From: Antennarius striatus
Lineage: Eukaryota > Chordata > Actinopteri > Lophiiformes > Antennariidae
Direction of reading: 5' to 3'
Assembly: GCF_040054535.1 (NCBI RefSeq)
Contig: NC_090785.1
Coordinates: 13,181,501-13,245,500, forward strand
DNA length: 64,000 nucleotides
A model generated the notes under the pieces. That model had not been told where the DNA came from. It worked only from the letters and a program-made list of their open reading frames with translations, and did no database searches. Positions 36,109 through 49,255 of this stretch are shown one piece after another (position 1 is the stretch's first letter; the number at the start of each line of letters is the position of its first letter). Position numbers and translations under genes: made by a program.

Positions 36109-38588
36109 ATACAGGTCAGCAAGCCAATTTTTTTCTACTAAGTAAATGGTGCTTATTGAGCATAAATATATATTATTGTAACTGTTTTCACAGAAACAAT
36201 TGAGTTGTAAAACATTTTTCCACAGCATATGTTATCAATATATATTTTTATCTGTCCATGCATGTTGCACAGGATGTCCAGATGTGACTTTTTTTACTAA
36301 ATAGTAAAAAATTTAAATTAATAGAAAATTTGATTTTTTTATGCATTTCCACTGCAACATGCTGGACTGTGTCACAGGTGTCTTTTAAATTATGTTCAAT
36401 CAGGATAAGTATTGACTTTCTCCAGTGTTCACTGGCATGACCTTGACATTTGTTTCTTACTGTTAAACTGAAAGAGCCTTGATACTCTGTCTTCAGAGAA
36501 AACGCCCGTGTCGTGTCTTGTCATGCTTTATGGCTGTTCCTGTGGGGCCTTAAACAATTCTGGATACATCCTTTTATCCAGAACTACACCAAGGTTTAAT
36601 GGGTTTAATTCCATTCTGGTCCGGCACCCATCATCCCATTAGGTTCACTGAAAAATCCATTCAGAAGATTTAGTTTCTCTAAGTAACAAACAAACACACA
36701 TGGGTGGAGACATACCCTGCTTCACGGAGGTAATTACTTCAGCTGGCAACAGTTGACAAAGGTTATGAGATCACATTTGTTTGTCTTTGTTTCGTTGGCC
36801 AAACCAAGAAAGCAATAACACTCAGTCCCCAAAGTGTCCGACCATTCCTCACCCTCTTTCTATTGTCACTGAGCAGAAGAAGAATTCACAATAATATATA
36901 AAACTATAGCTAACGTTTCACCAGACGATGATCAGCGACCAATGTTTTCGGTTTCTGCAGTATACGTTTCGTACCTGGGGAACACTGATGGTAAACTAAA
37001 GAGAACAGTGGTAACCATCACTCAGCAGGAGAACAGGATCTTCGTGTAATGTTCTTTTTTGTATATAGAGTTGTCTTTTCAGACTAGATATACAGTAGGC
37101 AAGTTGGCTCATGTGATCTGCATCCAAACATTATTTTGTCATATTTAAGTCTTTTGGATTTGAATAAATCCCACAAATTACCAACATCAGTAGCTTAAAC
37201 ATCTAAAATAATAATATTACTATCCGAACCCTCTTTTTTCCTCCTAGAATTGAAAATCTGCATGAACCACAGAGGACAACTTCATCAGTCTGTCTGATTA
37301 TCTGGTTCAGAAGTGCGGTGCCATCTGTGGTGTTGAATTATAAAGTTGAATTTCCTCTTCTATAAAAGTCTGCACACCAGCTGTCATGACACCAAAATCC
37401 TTGCCTGTGTACCCGTTATAATGGAGGAGACGGCCATTCAAAGACCAAATGCTGCCGTGTGTGATGGGATGGCAGAATCTCACAGCTCCATAATAAACTC
37501 AACTGTCTTTCCGACAGTGAGATAGACCCCAGACGATCAGCAGCCGTCCCTCGCCTTCTCCCCCTGCCTGGAGGTGTTAGTAGACACATGGGGAGAGACA
37601 GAGCTTTGGGAGCTGATACCTCTCCTCAGCACATGCACAGAACTTTAGCAGCAGTACATATTAATTGATTGTGGCCAATCGATAAAGCAGCCATCCCATA
37701 AAGGAGGTGCAGTAAGTGTCCCTGGTTTTGTTCCTACCTTGTACATCTGTCTATATGTCAAAGTATCCTTGATTTAGGATACTTTCATCCAAAGCTACTC
37801 TATAGGTGCCAGTTGCACCTCAGGAAAGGTCAAATGCAGAATGAATTTCCAGTGTGAATTACACAGATGATGCACCATGGATATAATATCAAGATGCACA
37901 ATATACAATGCACTGTAGTGTCAAAGCCAAAATATTCTATCTAGAAACTGTTTCCCATCATTGGAATCCCCTGATTTTCATTTTTGAAAAGGCAGAGCTG
38001 CTTATACTGAAAGACTGGTGCCTAAACAATAAAATGTATAAATATTTCCAGTCCCTTTCAATGTTTTGTTGTCCATTGATTCAACATATTAAAAAATGTA
38101 CTTTCAATATCCAACCACTAGGAGGAGCCCTTTGCCAATGGAACATGAACTTTTCTGAAACTAAACGCTGTCCAACTCACCTGCCCAGCTTCCCTCCTGA
38201 ATTTTCTTAAAAAACATTTTTTTAATCTTTGGCCTTGAAAAATTTGCTTCTTCTGTTGCTGTTGCATTTATTAAAATACGTCTGTGCGGTAAAAAAAAAA
38301 TAAAAAAAATGAACACATTGCTTATTGCTCTAACCGGTAGTCTGGATGACTCATTTCAGATAGTTGATGTTTGTACAGCTGTTGACAAAAGTCCTGCTTG
38401 TGTTGTGTTATCATTCCTGTTAATGAGCGTCACTTTATATCCGTGTTGGCACTCCTATGTTTCTGAGAATGAAAATTTAATTCAGAAATGTTGTATTGTC
38501 AATTTTTACTAAAAATAAAATGAACATCAAATCACCAAAAAATCTTAATGTGTTTGATGAAGTGTTTTCCTCAAAAAGAAAGGATGAT

Positions 38589-38620
38589 GATAATAATAAT
38601 AATAATAATAATAATAATAG
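38589..38620. repeat. (TAA)n short microsatellite
   Basis: About ten TAA units. Confidence 0.9.
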
Positions 38621-39103
38621 ATAATAGTTTTGGATACCATGTCATTTTGACAACAATAACATCTACCACCAAAAGTAAGTGGTTTTATTTGTTCCACATT
38701 CTCTGTGCTCCTGCAGAAGTAAGTTCACAAAGAACACATTTTAAAATATAAAACATATGGTAATTCCAAAGAAAATGTATTATCAATACGTCCACAAGGT
38801 CTGGTTTGGTGAGTGCTGGAGTAATTTATTGAAATATAAATCAATTAAAATACTTTGGCATCCAGGCTCAACATGTAATGAAACACTAATATAATTTTCA
38901 TTCATGTCATGATGTGGATTAATATTGTTAAAGCATGGACTGGATAACGCTGCCAGAATCCCAGAGAGACAATCGGCTGCTAGCTGAGCTTCATCTATAA
39001 GGATGATACTGTATCATGTTTTAATTAAACATTTCTGCTTAAAATGTTCAATTATTTCCAGACACAAGTCACAAACAGCCACAGTTCTAGTGAACCCACA
39101 TTT

Positions 39104-39109
39104 TTTATT
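39104..39109 (-). terminator. ccnjl: Candidate distal polyadenylation signal of ccnjl
   Basis: TTTATT on the plus strand gives AATAAA on the minus strand. Downstream on the minus strand the sequence is rich in TG (gtggctgtttgtgacttgtg), as expected of a cleavage-site downstream element. It would imply a 3.8 kb 3'UTR. A nearer hexamer is at 42328-42333. Confidence 0.35.
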
Positions 39110-42100
39110 GGGTTTGTAAAATAGAGCAACCATAACAATTAATGGAGCAAACATGTTGACCTCATCTCAACTGCTAGCAATGTACAGACACATATTATTA
39201 CTGTGATGTGCGTTTCAAATTTTATAGTACGTCAACTGAGATGCCCACGACAAACACAAGGTGAGCAGGTAGCCCCCTCCCCCTCCAAACCAACCCTTTG
39301 AAATTCTTCCTCAAGGGCACATAGAGGGAAGCCAGCAGGATCCTTTTAGCCCTGCATACAAAAGCTTACAGGAGGCTGTGGGAATGATCCATTATCACAC
39401 TGACAGCTATGGGCACTCCCTGTGTCTCCACTCCCTCCACCCTCCTGTAACACATGCACCACTACACATGGCAAATTTCAAAAATTTCAAAATATTAAGA
39501 TTGAAAATACTGTTTTTAAAAGACTGATATTATTTAGGCATTTGTAGAATGTTCCAGCATTCTGACTCAGGATGAGAAACCTCTGATTCAAAGTTAAATA
39601 AAAGTTCCTTGTCTGAAAGAATACAGCAGAGGCTCACTTACTCAGACTGCTGAATTGTGATCAATCTGAGTCAAATTGCAAACATTATCTCTGACAATAC
39701 CTGAGTTCCAAATTTAAAGGATAGCCCTTGTGTTTATAATTTTCATTTTAATCTGAGGGAGAATAACGGTTAATTGGGTGCTTGTGCATTTTGTATGTAA
39801 AATTTAATCTGCAAATAACCAAAAACTAAAAATATCAAGTAAGTGAAGGAGAATATTAGAACACCATGAAATGCACTGGAGCTGAATAGACAATGAAATC
39901 CACACGTTTACCTATCAACGCAGTGTTGGAGTTAGTGTTTTTAGTCAACCACAGGTTTGTACCACATTGTTTTAGGAATCACAGACTGCACGTTGACAGT
40001 ATGTGGTAACAGCTGGAGGGCCCTGTGTAAAACCTGATGGGCTTATTGTGTTGTCTTCTGTCTGAGCCAACAGGGGCAATGCAATGGAGACTATTTCCCT
40101 TAAGACCAGAGGCAATTCAGCCATGCTTCCTGGCAAGAAACACACCCCTTCAAAGTTCAGTACACTGGTTTATTTTTTCCATGACAGAAGAATTCCTTCT
40201 ATTTTTCAGTGTCACATAAACCAAGACAAAAAAAAGGGTACAAAATTATCCAAAAATATAAACTGGATTCCATTTCATCATTACCACATTTGACAAGTGT
40301 TGGAGTGACAGCATTTTTCCCAGAAGGAAAAAAAACGTACAAAAAAACCCTAAATAGCTAAAAGGCAAATTCATTTAGTAATATCTAGCACTTAAAAGAG
40401 GCTGCAATATGCAACATATTCAATGTGTTGAGAGCCCACTGGCTCTAGAGACTGAGCTACAGCAAGTCGTTCACATAATTAACGCAAATAAGTTATAAAA
40501 CAGATGAACCAGTGGTGTACACGAGACAGTGATGGCTGTGGTCAGTTTAACATAAAATAACATATTGCACCTTTGAAATGTCAGAGAGAAGTTGCTCATG
40601 AATTGTGGAAATGAGTATTTTGAATTCTCAAAAAAAAATTCTAGTTCACACCAACAGCATTCATCAGGACAACCACAGAAAACAAAATACAGAAGGGGAA
40701 TATAAATGACAAAATTTTTACATAAAGTTAAAAAAAAAGGCATAGTATCTTGTTTCATAGAAATTAGGAACACACTAACGCATAACTAACAGGTTGAGGA
40801 AAATGGCTTTGATGTCTGATGAATGTATTAGTCTGAGGGTTGTGGTCTCAGAAGGCCTCCTGTGGTGATACGTAAGAAATGCATGTCTGACTGGAAATTT
40901 AAGATCCACAGCAAATGCTTGACAACTATTGAAGAGATGGAGGTCCAGTGTCACAGCAGAAGAGTCTGAAGTCAGAACTGAATTACACACAGAAGGCCCA
41001 TGTGAGAAATGATCATATCTGTATAGGTTGAACTAATCACTTCTAAGAGAGCTTGTTTAGTCAATGGATTCCAGGGAACAGCAAATCATTAAATATTTTT
41101 GTGGGGATTCATTCGTCTTTAAAGAGACAGTAAAAATCCCTAATTCCACATTCTCAAATGTGACAATTTTCTCCTTTTTGTCATAAATGCTGGTGATCTG
41201 AATATCTTTGAGCTCTGGCCGACTGGTTATGTAGAACAAACCCTCTGAATAAATCACCACAGGCATTTTTCATTCAATTGTTCAGACAAGACAGATTATT
41301 CAGTAAGGGAAATAATTACTGGTTGCAGCAGTCTTAATTCAGTCAACCACATGCCAGAGCTTGAGCCCTAAGTCATTTAAGGTATCACTATGGTAACCAA
41401 CGGGCAGCCCTTGTGAAAGACACAGGGATTCTGGATCTAACATGACCTGGATGGCTGAAAATCTTGACAAGAATCTGGAGCTGTGTAAGAGGAATACTGG
41501 GAATTGCAGTTTGTATTATGCATTCAATCACTGTTAAGAAGAGTGTGATCCTGTGATGAAGGGGAATATTTTCAACCCTAGCAGATAATGCATTAGCATC
41601 CACTTTAAAGCATAATGGCACAGAATAATGGAAAAGCCAAACAATTTTAGCACTAAAACCTGAGCCTGAATACAGTTTTTGTGAATAGGTACAAAGAAAA
41701 CTATAATTAATCAATGTTGTGTGTCTAAGCTGGCATGACTACTCTATAAAGACAAAAGTGAAAACAATACAGGAACAAAACAATATCAAGAAAAAATGAG
41801 TCATCATAAATAAAAGCTATGACTTGTTTCAATGGCATCATATTCAAGTAATCTTGTTCAAGTCCCTGATACTTAGTGGTTCATGTAAACATTGGAGTCT
41901 TTAACACAGACACGGAACCAACAGTTCATTAGAAGGCAGCAGCAATTCCTATTTACAAAACACAAGCGTCCTCCACCTCGCCTACACCATGCTGGTCCAG
42001 TCACACCAGTTTGGGTTCAATTCTTTGTGTGGTGCAGGAGACACAAAAAAACATTTAAACTTTAGTACAGCAAAGCCTGCAGTTGCCAGAGGGTCACATT

Positions 42101-42901
42101 TACTCCCAGATGTGAGATGGCTCTGCCACAAGGCTAACTTTGGAGAAGAGAGGACAAAACAAAAACAAAAAAATGTAGGCTTGTTGAAGCTGATTTCACC
42201 TGCTGTGCTGAAAACAAGGAATCCGTCATTCCCCTCTGTGGTTGAATAAGGTGAAAAATTCTCAGAGGGGCCCTTCAGCTCCAATAATAACTGAATGAGT
42301 CAATGTTTCCTAAAATTACCTGTTATTTTTATTTCATATCATTCTGATAAATAACAGTTTTCTGTGTCTTCTTCTGTCGCTCTCAAACTGAAGCTGAAAT
42401 AAAACACCAGCCATTTTTTCTTTCAACAATGTGTTCAATTTTTGGAATTAGAAATAAGACAATATGTCAAGCAGCAACATACCATTATCAAATACTTTGT
42501 ATTCTGTGCACTTGTAAAATTAGCGCTAAACCAGTGGGTGTTGTATCACACTGCTGCTTTCATCTCATTCACAGTGATGAGTCTCATAGTAACAGATTTA
42601 TAAATACCAGTTCACAATATGACTAACATTTTTGCATTGCCTTAGTATTTCATATGAGTCCACAGAGAATGTGTCACGTCAGTGTGATGACTTCCACTGG
42701 GTCTGTCTTGCCTTTTGACCTCTGCTTGCGTTTGAGGCGTCTCTGTGAGAGAGATGCGGGAGCTCGATGAGCTGAGGGGGCTGCGGTGCTGACGGAGAGG
42801 GACTGGAGGTCTATGCAAGGATAGTTTGGGGTTGGGACTTGGGATGGAAGTATTGCAGGGCCTTCCTGTCGAGGTTTGTTTTCCCTCTCCGTCTCCTGGC
42901 G

Positions 42902-43436
42902 TCACCTGTCGAAGCAGCCGGCTGTAAATGTGTGATGAGCTCCCAGGTACCCCCCGCTGTAGGCCATACTCAGACAGTGGCGGGGCTCTCCTGCGAGGGC
43001 CATCTGCACAGAAATGGGGCCCTGGAGCGGCAGCGACCGTACCCCCGGCTGGAGAGCAGAGGTAAGGCTTGGGTAGGAGGAGAACCCACTCCCTGAAGAA
43101 ATGGAAGGAGCTGAAGTGAGAAGCCCCATCCTGTGGTTCTGAAGAAAGTCCTGAGACACGTTCACCACAGGCCCAAAAGCCTGGGAGTCAGCTAACACGT
43201 GCAGCTGGGACAGGGACGGGGAATTTTGGGAAAGGTGGGGGAAGCCATCAGGCTGAAAGAGCAGCTGTGGTGTGGAGGAGGTTGAGGAGGAGGAGGACGA
43301 GGAAGAAGAGCCCGGTCTCTGGATGACCGACACTGGAGATAAATGAGAGGTCTGGGGCTGAGAATGCAGAGAGGAAGGTCGGTGAGGAGGAGTAGATTTG
43401 GTCTTATTGGCCTCCTTTACATCATTGTCATGAGCA
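42902..43436 (-). CDS. ccnjl: Cyclin-J-like protein, last coding exon (C-terminal tail)
   Basis: Residues 248-424. After the acceptor (minus strand ctttttcgcag) the reading is AHDNDVKEANKTK, the conserved end of the second cyclin fold in the cyclin J family. Then comes a low-complexity tail with a run of nine Ser, and the ending EPRHCLSMAYSGGYLG then TAGCFDR, matching the human CCNJL ending (EPRHCLATTYG, TGCFDR). This ending separates it from paralogue CCNJ. The stop codon is at 42902-42904. The tail is Ser/Pro/Gln-rich and probably disordered. Confidence 0.93.
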
Positions 43437-43668
43437 CTGCGAAAAAGAAAGACAAACAGCTAAAAAATACACATCAAACCAGATCACAGTCAGGTGATTC
43501 ATCCATTAGAACGGCTTTATAGCCTATGAACCTAAAGAACACAGATGTAAAGCCTTAACATCCTTGACCTTCGGTTACAAGGCCCAGATTACCAGCCTTG
43601 TTCTGTTCAGGCATTCTATCACAACATGTACAGTATAGCTTGTATGCTTGTGTTAGTGCAGCCCTTAC

Positions 43669-43828
43669 AGCAGCATGAGCTCGATGCATTGTGTGAGGTG
43701 GTCCCACGTGTAGCCTGTTAGTAGATGAAGAGCAGCCGTCCAGCTTGGAGAAATCTGAAGGCAAATACGAGACGCTGCTACACATGCAGAAGCCACCTGG
43801 GATGGTCGAAAACTCAGGAAGGCATGGT
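43669..43828 (-). CDS. ccnjl: Cyclin-J-like protein, coding exon 4 (second cyclin fold)
   Basis: Residues 194-247. The sequence [19 protein letters not shown], then [11 protein letters not shown] and [12 protein letters not shown], parallels human CCNJ (DHVFLNYAPSLVAAACVAS) and CCNJL. Minus-strand acceptor is ttcttccag before 43828, and the donor gtaagg follows 43669. Codons split 1+2 at the start and 2+1 at the end rejoin to Asp and Leu, so both junctions are in frame. Confidence 0.92.
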
Positions 43829-43938
43829 CTGGAAGAAACCAAGAGTTTAAGATTTTCAGAAAAGACACCACAAGAGAATACGTGTGATAAACATCTCTGT
43901 AAAAACTCAGTCCAGCTGGTATTTTTCCTTTTGCCCAC

Positions 43939-44238
43939 CTTGCAAAGAGACTTCCAAAAAGTAGTGGGTGTATTTGTCCATGAACGCCTTGGTCTTAGAG
44001 AGGGACGAGACGGGCCAGCCATTGTAAAGGTCGCCCTCCTGCACAGAGGCATGGAGGTAGTAGTCAATGAAGTGGGCGGGTGTGGGCATGCACAGGTTCC
44101 AGTCAAAGGTCTCCAGCAACAGAAGCTCCATTTTGATCAGATCCTTCTTGTTGAGAACCAAGTTCAGGCTGCACATAAAGCCCAAGGAGTTCAGCTGCTC
44201 CAGTTTTGGAACTCGGTCCTCCTTCTCTTCAAATTTAC
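43939..44238 (-). CDS. ccnjl: Cyclin-J-like protein, coding exon 3 (cyclin box core)
   Basis: Residues 94-194. It contains [20 protein letters not shown], the cyclin-box helix with the conserved KFEE that contacts the CDK, then [18 protein letters not shown], the MExxIL-like and W-x-L helix of cyclins. It ends YFLEVSLQ. Both borders agree in phase with the neighbouring exons (300 nt, entered with two bases, left with one). The exon is followed upstream by an 8.3 kb intron. Confidence 0.93.
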
Positions 44239-47019
44239 CTGAAAAGAAAGGAAGTATATTTACTGAATGGTATTTACTGCAATTCATATTCTGCAGTCCA
44301 TGTGAAAATTTGATGCAACTGAACCACCCATATACTAAATAACCTTATGTATTGTATGTTTTACATGAGGGGGCATCCACAATTGATCCCTTGTATGCTT
44401 ACCAGAGGAGTTTGCCTTTCTGGTTTTACAAGCTCATGACAGCTGATCATGGAATCAAGTCAAAGACACTTTCATTTCAGCCCATCTCAGAGCTGAACGT
44501 TGGCAGTACTGATGTGGCAGCATGCATCCTGAATAATGTTGGAATGCCGGAGTAGATATGGTTGGAAAATGATTTGTAACACCCATTTTAACTTCAATAT
44601 GCACCAGAATATTGTGACAGAAATCGGATATAAGTTTGTGATCAACCCACGAGTCGGTAAAGACCCCTGACAGCAGCAGACTGATTTGACGCAAGACTGA
44701 ATGGAGATTTTATCCTCCTGATGACAACAAAAGTCGGATGTTGGTGAAAACAGCTGAAAGCCATGTAAACAACAATAAAATATTCATAGCCATGCTTATG
44801 GTATCTGTTCACATTATAGATTTGATAAGGGTTCCCTATTGAATACAATTCATTGATTGCAGATTAAAATATGAATTTAATTTTCAAAAGTTAAGCAACA
44901 ACAACTGCAGTACCTGATTGTTTTTATTCATGATTGAGACTGATGCATAAGAAGCACATTAATAGAGCTGAAATATTAAATCAATTCCATAGGAAGCTAA
45001 AATCATGATTATAGACAATAATATGTAATTACACACAATATAAATCCTAACCCTAACACTCTTCAAAACAGAATAGTATGGCCCTACATACCATCAGAAC
45101 AGAGTAATAGCATAAAGTAATCAAAAGACATTATTAAATCTGTAAAATACAGATGGAGCTCTTGTAGACAAAAAATGTCTTAAGATTGTTCCTGAGTTGA
45201 ATGAACTTTATTTTGTGCAACCACACAGAGATCAACCATAAAAAATTCAATTCACAACCCCAAGACAAATGCCTGCAGAGCAAAGCAGAACCGCTGACTA
45301 TACCTGAATATCTGACCATAAAGCTAAAATTCTCACAGTGAAGCATCACCACAGGTTTACAACCTGACAGTTAGTGTGGATTATATTCAATAACTACGTT
45401 CTACAAAAGGACAGGGTCAATCTCTAACAGTTCTGTCCTTCTGACTAACTGATCCTCTCAGACATTACAGAAATGCCAACACGGACACCACCCCCCTGGC
45501 CAGGCATCCTTCCTTTCCACGGCAACAGACTTGGGGTCTTGGGTGTCCATTTAAAGAAGGGAGATTCTCCCTTTAATACAAAGGTCCAACAGGACTCTAC
45601 CGCTGAAACTTAAAAGAAAGAGGCCTGAGGTGTCAGGTTTCACTTATAAAGAGGTCCCCCCATGTGCCTGAACTGCACACAGGAAGATGTGGGAACACAT
45701 GGAGGACTTTAAACCAAGCTGACTGATCATAACACATCAATGTTGAATTTTTGATTGATGTCATAAATGACAAGATGCTTATTCCACTAAGTAGTTTGAT
45801 TAATAGTCAGTTCATAAATGTTACATTTTGTTGTTAACTTTTTATGTGTCTTTTTAGTGTCTTTAATAACAACTATAACTCCTTACATATGTAGCTTCTG
45901 TATGACCAAACTGTTTTGAGCAGATGATTTAACAACATATCATACCAAGACACAGACCTGCAGAGCTACAGTACTTGCCTTTCATCCACTCCTTAGAACC
46001 ATTCAGTTGGAAAACAATCAGCTTTGTCACAGTGTGCATCCAGCTGGAAAACAACTATTTACTTGAGGACCCCTTGGCATTTTATCCAAGTTTGAAAACC
46101 CAAAGTTTGAAAAATTGTGTTTTTTGGAGTTGCAGTTTCAAATAAATGAAGGCCCTTTGTAACGCTCCTATGGTTCTCCTTTATGTCTTAATACCCATAA
46201 TTAAGAGTCTCTCAACATAGTGTGAGTTGTATCACTCGTGTTGTTATTGACCCTAAAACATAAGAGGGGAGAAGAAGAAAGAAAACAGAATGGCTAGAGA
46301 GGGAGGCAACGACTCAGAGAGCATGAGGGACGACATGAGTGGGGGGTCTGCAGCCCCAACAGCCAAAGGGGTAATTAGCAGAGAGGCAATAATGGCATCT
46401 CCCCCCTAAAACAGGAAACATTATGAAACAGGGCTTTTATACTCGCCAGAAACACATTCTACAGCCCAGTCCACACTTGCCTCATTCTCTCACCCTCACA
46501 CCCTCTGGATCAGGCCTCTGTCTGCTGCTACACAGCTATGTCCACACTCACATTGCCATAAAATGTCATCAATGCCCCAAACCTGTTTGATCTCAAAGAA
46601 GGTACAGCACAAGCAACCGACTGATTGCCCTCTTGATTACTCCTCTGGTTTAGTAATGGGGGTAACAGGACACATGAGACATGGCCTGCCCAAAAGCTTT
46701 GAAGACAAATAACAAAACAACTTCAGATCCTACATAGGAAAAGCTTGAATTACAGCCATAAACCAGATTTGTTTAGTGTAAAATTGTACAGACAACAGTC
46801 TGTATTCTAGTCCTCGTTACTAAACATCGTGGATTCATTCATTTCAAGGAGTTGGCACAGCAGGGGTTCAGTTTCAGAGGACTCCAGCAAACACAGGTTA
46901 TTGGGCCAAAGGAATTATCTTGGCTCTAGTTTATCTGCAGCACGATCCAGCATCATCAACAAAAATTGTGTGGTCTTACATGTGACAGGAAAGTGTAGTT
47001 AACTTATTTACATGATAGG

Positions 47020-48289
47020 TACAGTATTTCCTCACTATAAGGCGCACTGGACTATAAGGCGCACACAATAAAAAATGAATAACATTGATTTGATAAACTT
47101 CAGCGGCTGTAGTTGCACAATCTGTCCACTAGATAGAGCCGCGCTGCTCAGGCAGTAATGACTGCATTCATGGCTTCCTGATTACCTTTGAATGGTCCCT
47201 ATTGTTATGTCAATAAGCCATTCTGAGCCTCATCAAGGAAACATGATCACTTGATCACTTTGCCATCTTAGAAAGAAGTCAACACGCATATTAAAAAACC
47301 TGACATTAAAAACTGGTTAAATTCATTACGAGTGCAGTCAGTTCGAACAGAGCGGATTATTTCCTGATCTGAAGTTCGAAGCAGATATTTAAGCTCCGAC
47401 GTCATTTATTAATTAAATATTGTTTCGATCGATCGGTAGTCCAGTCGGAGTTGAGGTGCAGCTATTTGCTGCTGTGTGTCCTAAACATTTTTTTAGCTAG
47501 TTTTAATGTCAGGCTGCTAATTTACTGGCAAATATGACACTGTTTTACTCCTAGAACTGACTTTAACGTTGGTGTCTCCCGGAAGTGAATCTCACAGCAC
47601 GTCGCTGCAGACAGAATACACAAGCCTGAATGCGCCCCTCGGCCGGCCGCCCAGAGGTATCAACTACATTTGTAAATCAATTGCAGTACAGTAGACACCT
47701 TTGTCTAGCAGTGACTCTAGCAGTGACTGCTCTTGAAATTTCAGAAAAGGCTGGAAGTTCAGCTTTGAGGGTCTTTCATTCACCTTTATGCCAAATTTCT
47801 CCGTGTGTTTCCACAGACTAATAGAATGGACCATCACTAGATTCCAGATGACAGCACAATGGTATTTTTTAGACCAATTAAGTTTAAAGTGGGTTATTTC
47901 CGACGCCAAATAGCTAGTAAATACTGAGATCAGTCAGTCAGTCAAACTTTAATAGAATTGTTGAAAGTTCCTTATGTATCTCCACGTAATCACCGGTGCT
48001 CCTTCAGTCTGCTCTACCGTCTGAGAGCAGCTCAGTCAGAGCCACTTTGGTGACGCCCCTTGACTACCGTTGTTAGGGGGCGTGGGCCCGAGTGCCTTGT
48101 GAGGGGGCTCCTCTGGTGGCGGAGTGCGGCATGACTGTCGGCCAGACTGCCGGCTTTTTCAGCGATCGTGTTTTTAACCAATATATTAATATTAATCCAT
48201 ATATAAGACGCACCGGATTATAAGGCACACTACGGGTCTATGAGGAAATTTTAGGCTTTTAGGTGCGTCTTATAGTGCGGAAAATATGG
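47020..48289. mobile_element. 1.27 kb TIR DNA transposon, non-autonomous
   Basis: The left end 'tacagtatttcctcactataaggcgcact' region (47020-47047) and the right end near 48262-48289 (minus strand 'catattttccgcactataag') are inverted repeats of each other. Subterminal 'ggattataaggc' words repeat inside. No frame long enough for a transposase is present. The 259-bp MITE at 1951-2209 shares the ends. The class is probably Tc1/mariner-like because TA flanks the better-preserved copy. Confidence 0.65.
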
Positions 48290-48970
48290 AAAAACAAACA
48301 AGTGTTTCTCATTTCATGTGCTGTAAACTGGTTTTTTTCAACTGGAAGTATCTGTGGGTTATTTAGAGGAAATATCTTACAAAAACAAACAAGACAAAGA
48401 TATCTGACAGACAGGAAAAGAAGAATTTTATTGTTAACAGTTTTTGAGATGCTTTGTGTCACCTTCTGAGGAACACAACAAGTTAACTCTTGTAATTCAT
48501 TTTATGAGTGAGACTTGAAGAAAAGATTTTTCTCTATAGATTTCACCTTATCTGGAGTGTTAAGAGTTACGTGATCCCTCTTTAATCAAACGGGAGGAAA
48601 CACTTATGATTAAAAAAAGACTGCCTTTCCCATAATGCAACTACCGAACACTTACATCTCCTAGATTCTGGTGGTGAGAAAGTGCTGTATACACAAGAAG
48701 CAGTTAAAGGTCAGGAGTTAGCGAGAGGTATGACTAGATGCAGGCGCGCCCCTCCAGGTGTGCTGTTTGGCACAGAGGTGGAGGTTTTAACTGATGGGTT
48801 ATTCAGAAACCTGTCAGCTACATTCTCAGAGAGGTCTGCTTATTCTTTTTCTGCAGTCATTATGTAAATCCAGACCATTTCAATTAGTCTTCAATGACTA
48901 TTTAAAAATCAGCTCTATAAATTTCAGTCATACTGGAAAATGAAATGTTTTTCCAAGGAGAATGCATAGG

Positions 48971-48996
48971 TAGATCAAAGCACTAGCTTTGATCTA
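48971..48996. other. Perfect 11-bp hairpin
   Basis: tagatcaaagc (48971-48981) pairs with gctttgatcta (48986-48996), with a four-base loop 'acta'. Confidence 0.8.
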
Positions 48997-49019
48997 TGGT
49001 CTTAGACTGGCCGCCTCCC

Positions 49020-49255
49020 TCGTCTTTCTATCTTATCTGTTTCCTGAGTGTACAAAAGTTTAAATTTAACCTTGACCTAGTTTTCTCAAGGTCAACATCT
49101 CATTTTCATCCCTTATGCTGCCCGAGTAATCTGATTTTTGTTTCATTTTTTTATCTTCAACTGTTGCGAAGATATTTGGTTGATAAATGAACGGACAGAC
49201 AAACACACAAACACTGACAATTACAATAAATCACCGCTTTGAAGCGGGATGTAAA
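49020..49255 (+). repeat. Retroposon-like repeat fragment
   Basis: 'cttgacctagttttctcaag', 'catcccttatgctgcccgag', 'gttgataaatgaacggacag', 'acaaacacacaaacactgac' and 'ttacaataaatcaccgc' follow the order of a common fish repeat. Family is not assigned. Confidence 0.45.

Noticed and set aside
36959-37050. Short frame VYVSYLGNTDGKLKRTV then TITQQENRIFV and a stop, near fabp6
   Set aside because: It faintly recalls a fatty-acid-binding protein strand, but no FABP6 exon aligns with it, no partner exons are present, and it is only about 30 codons.
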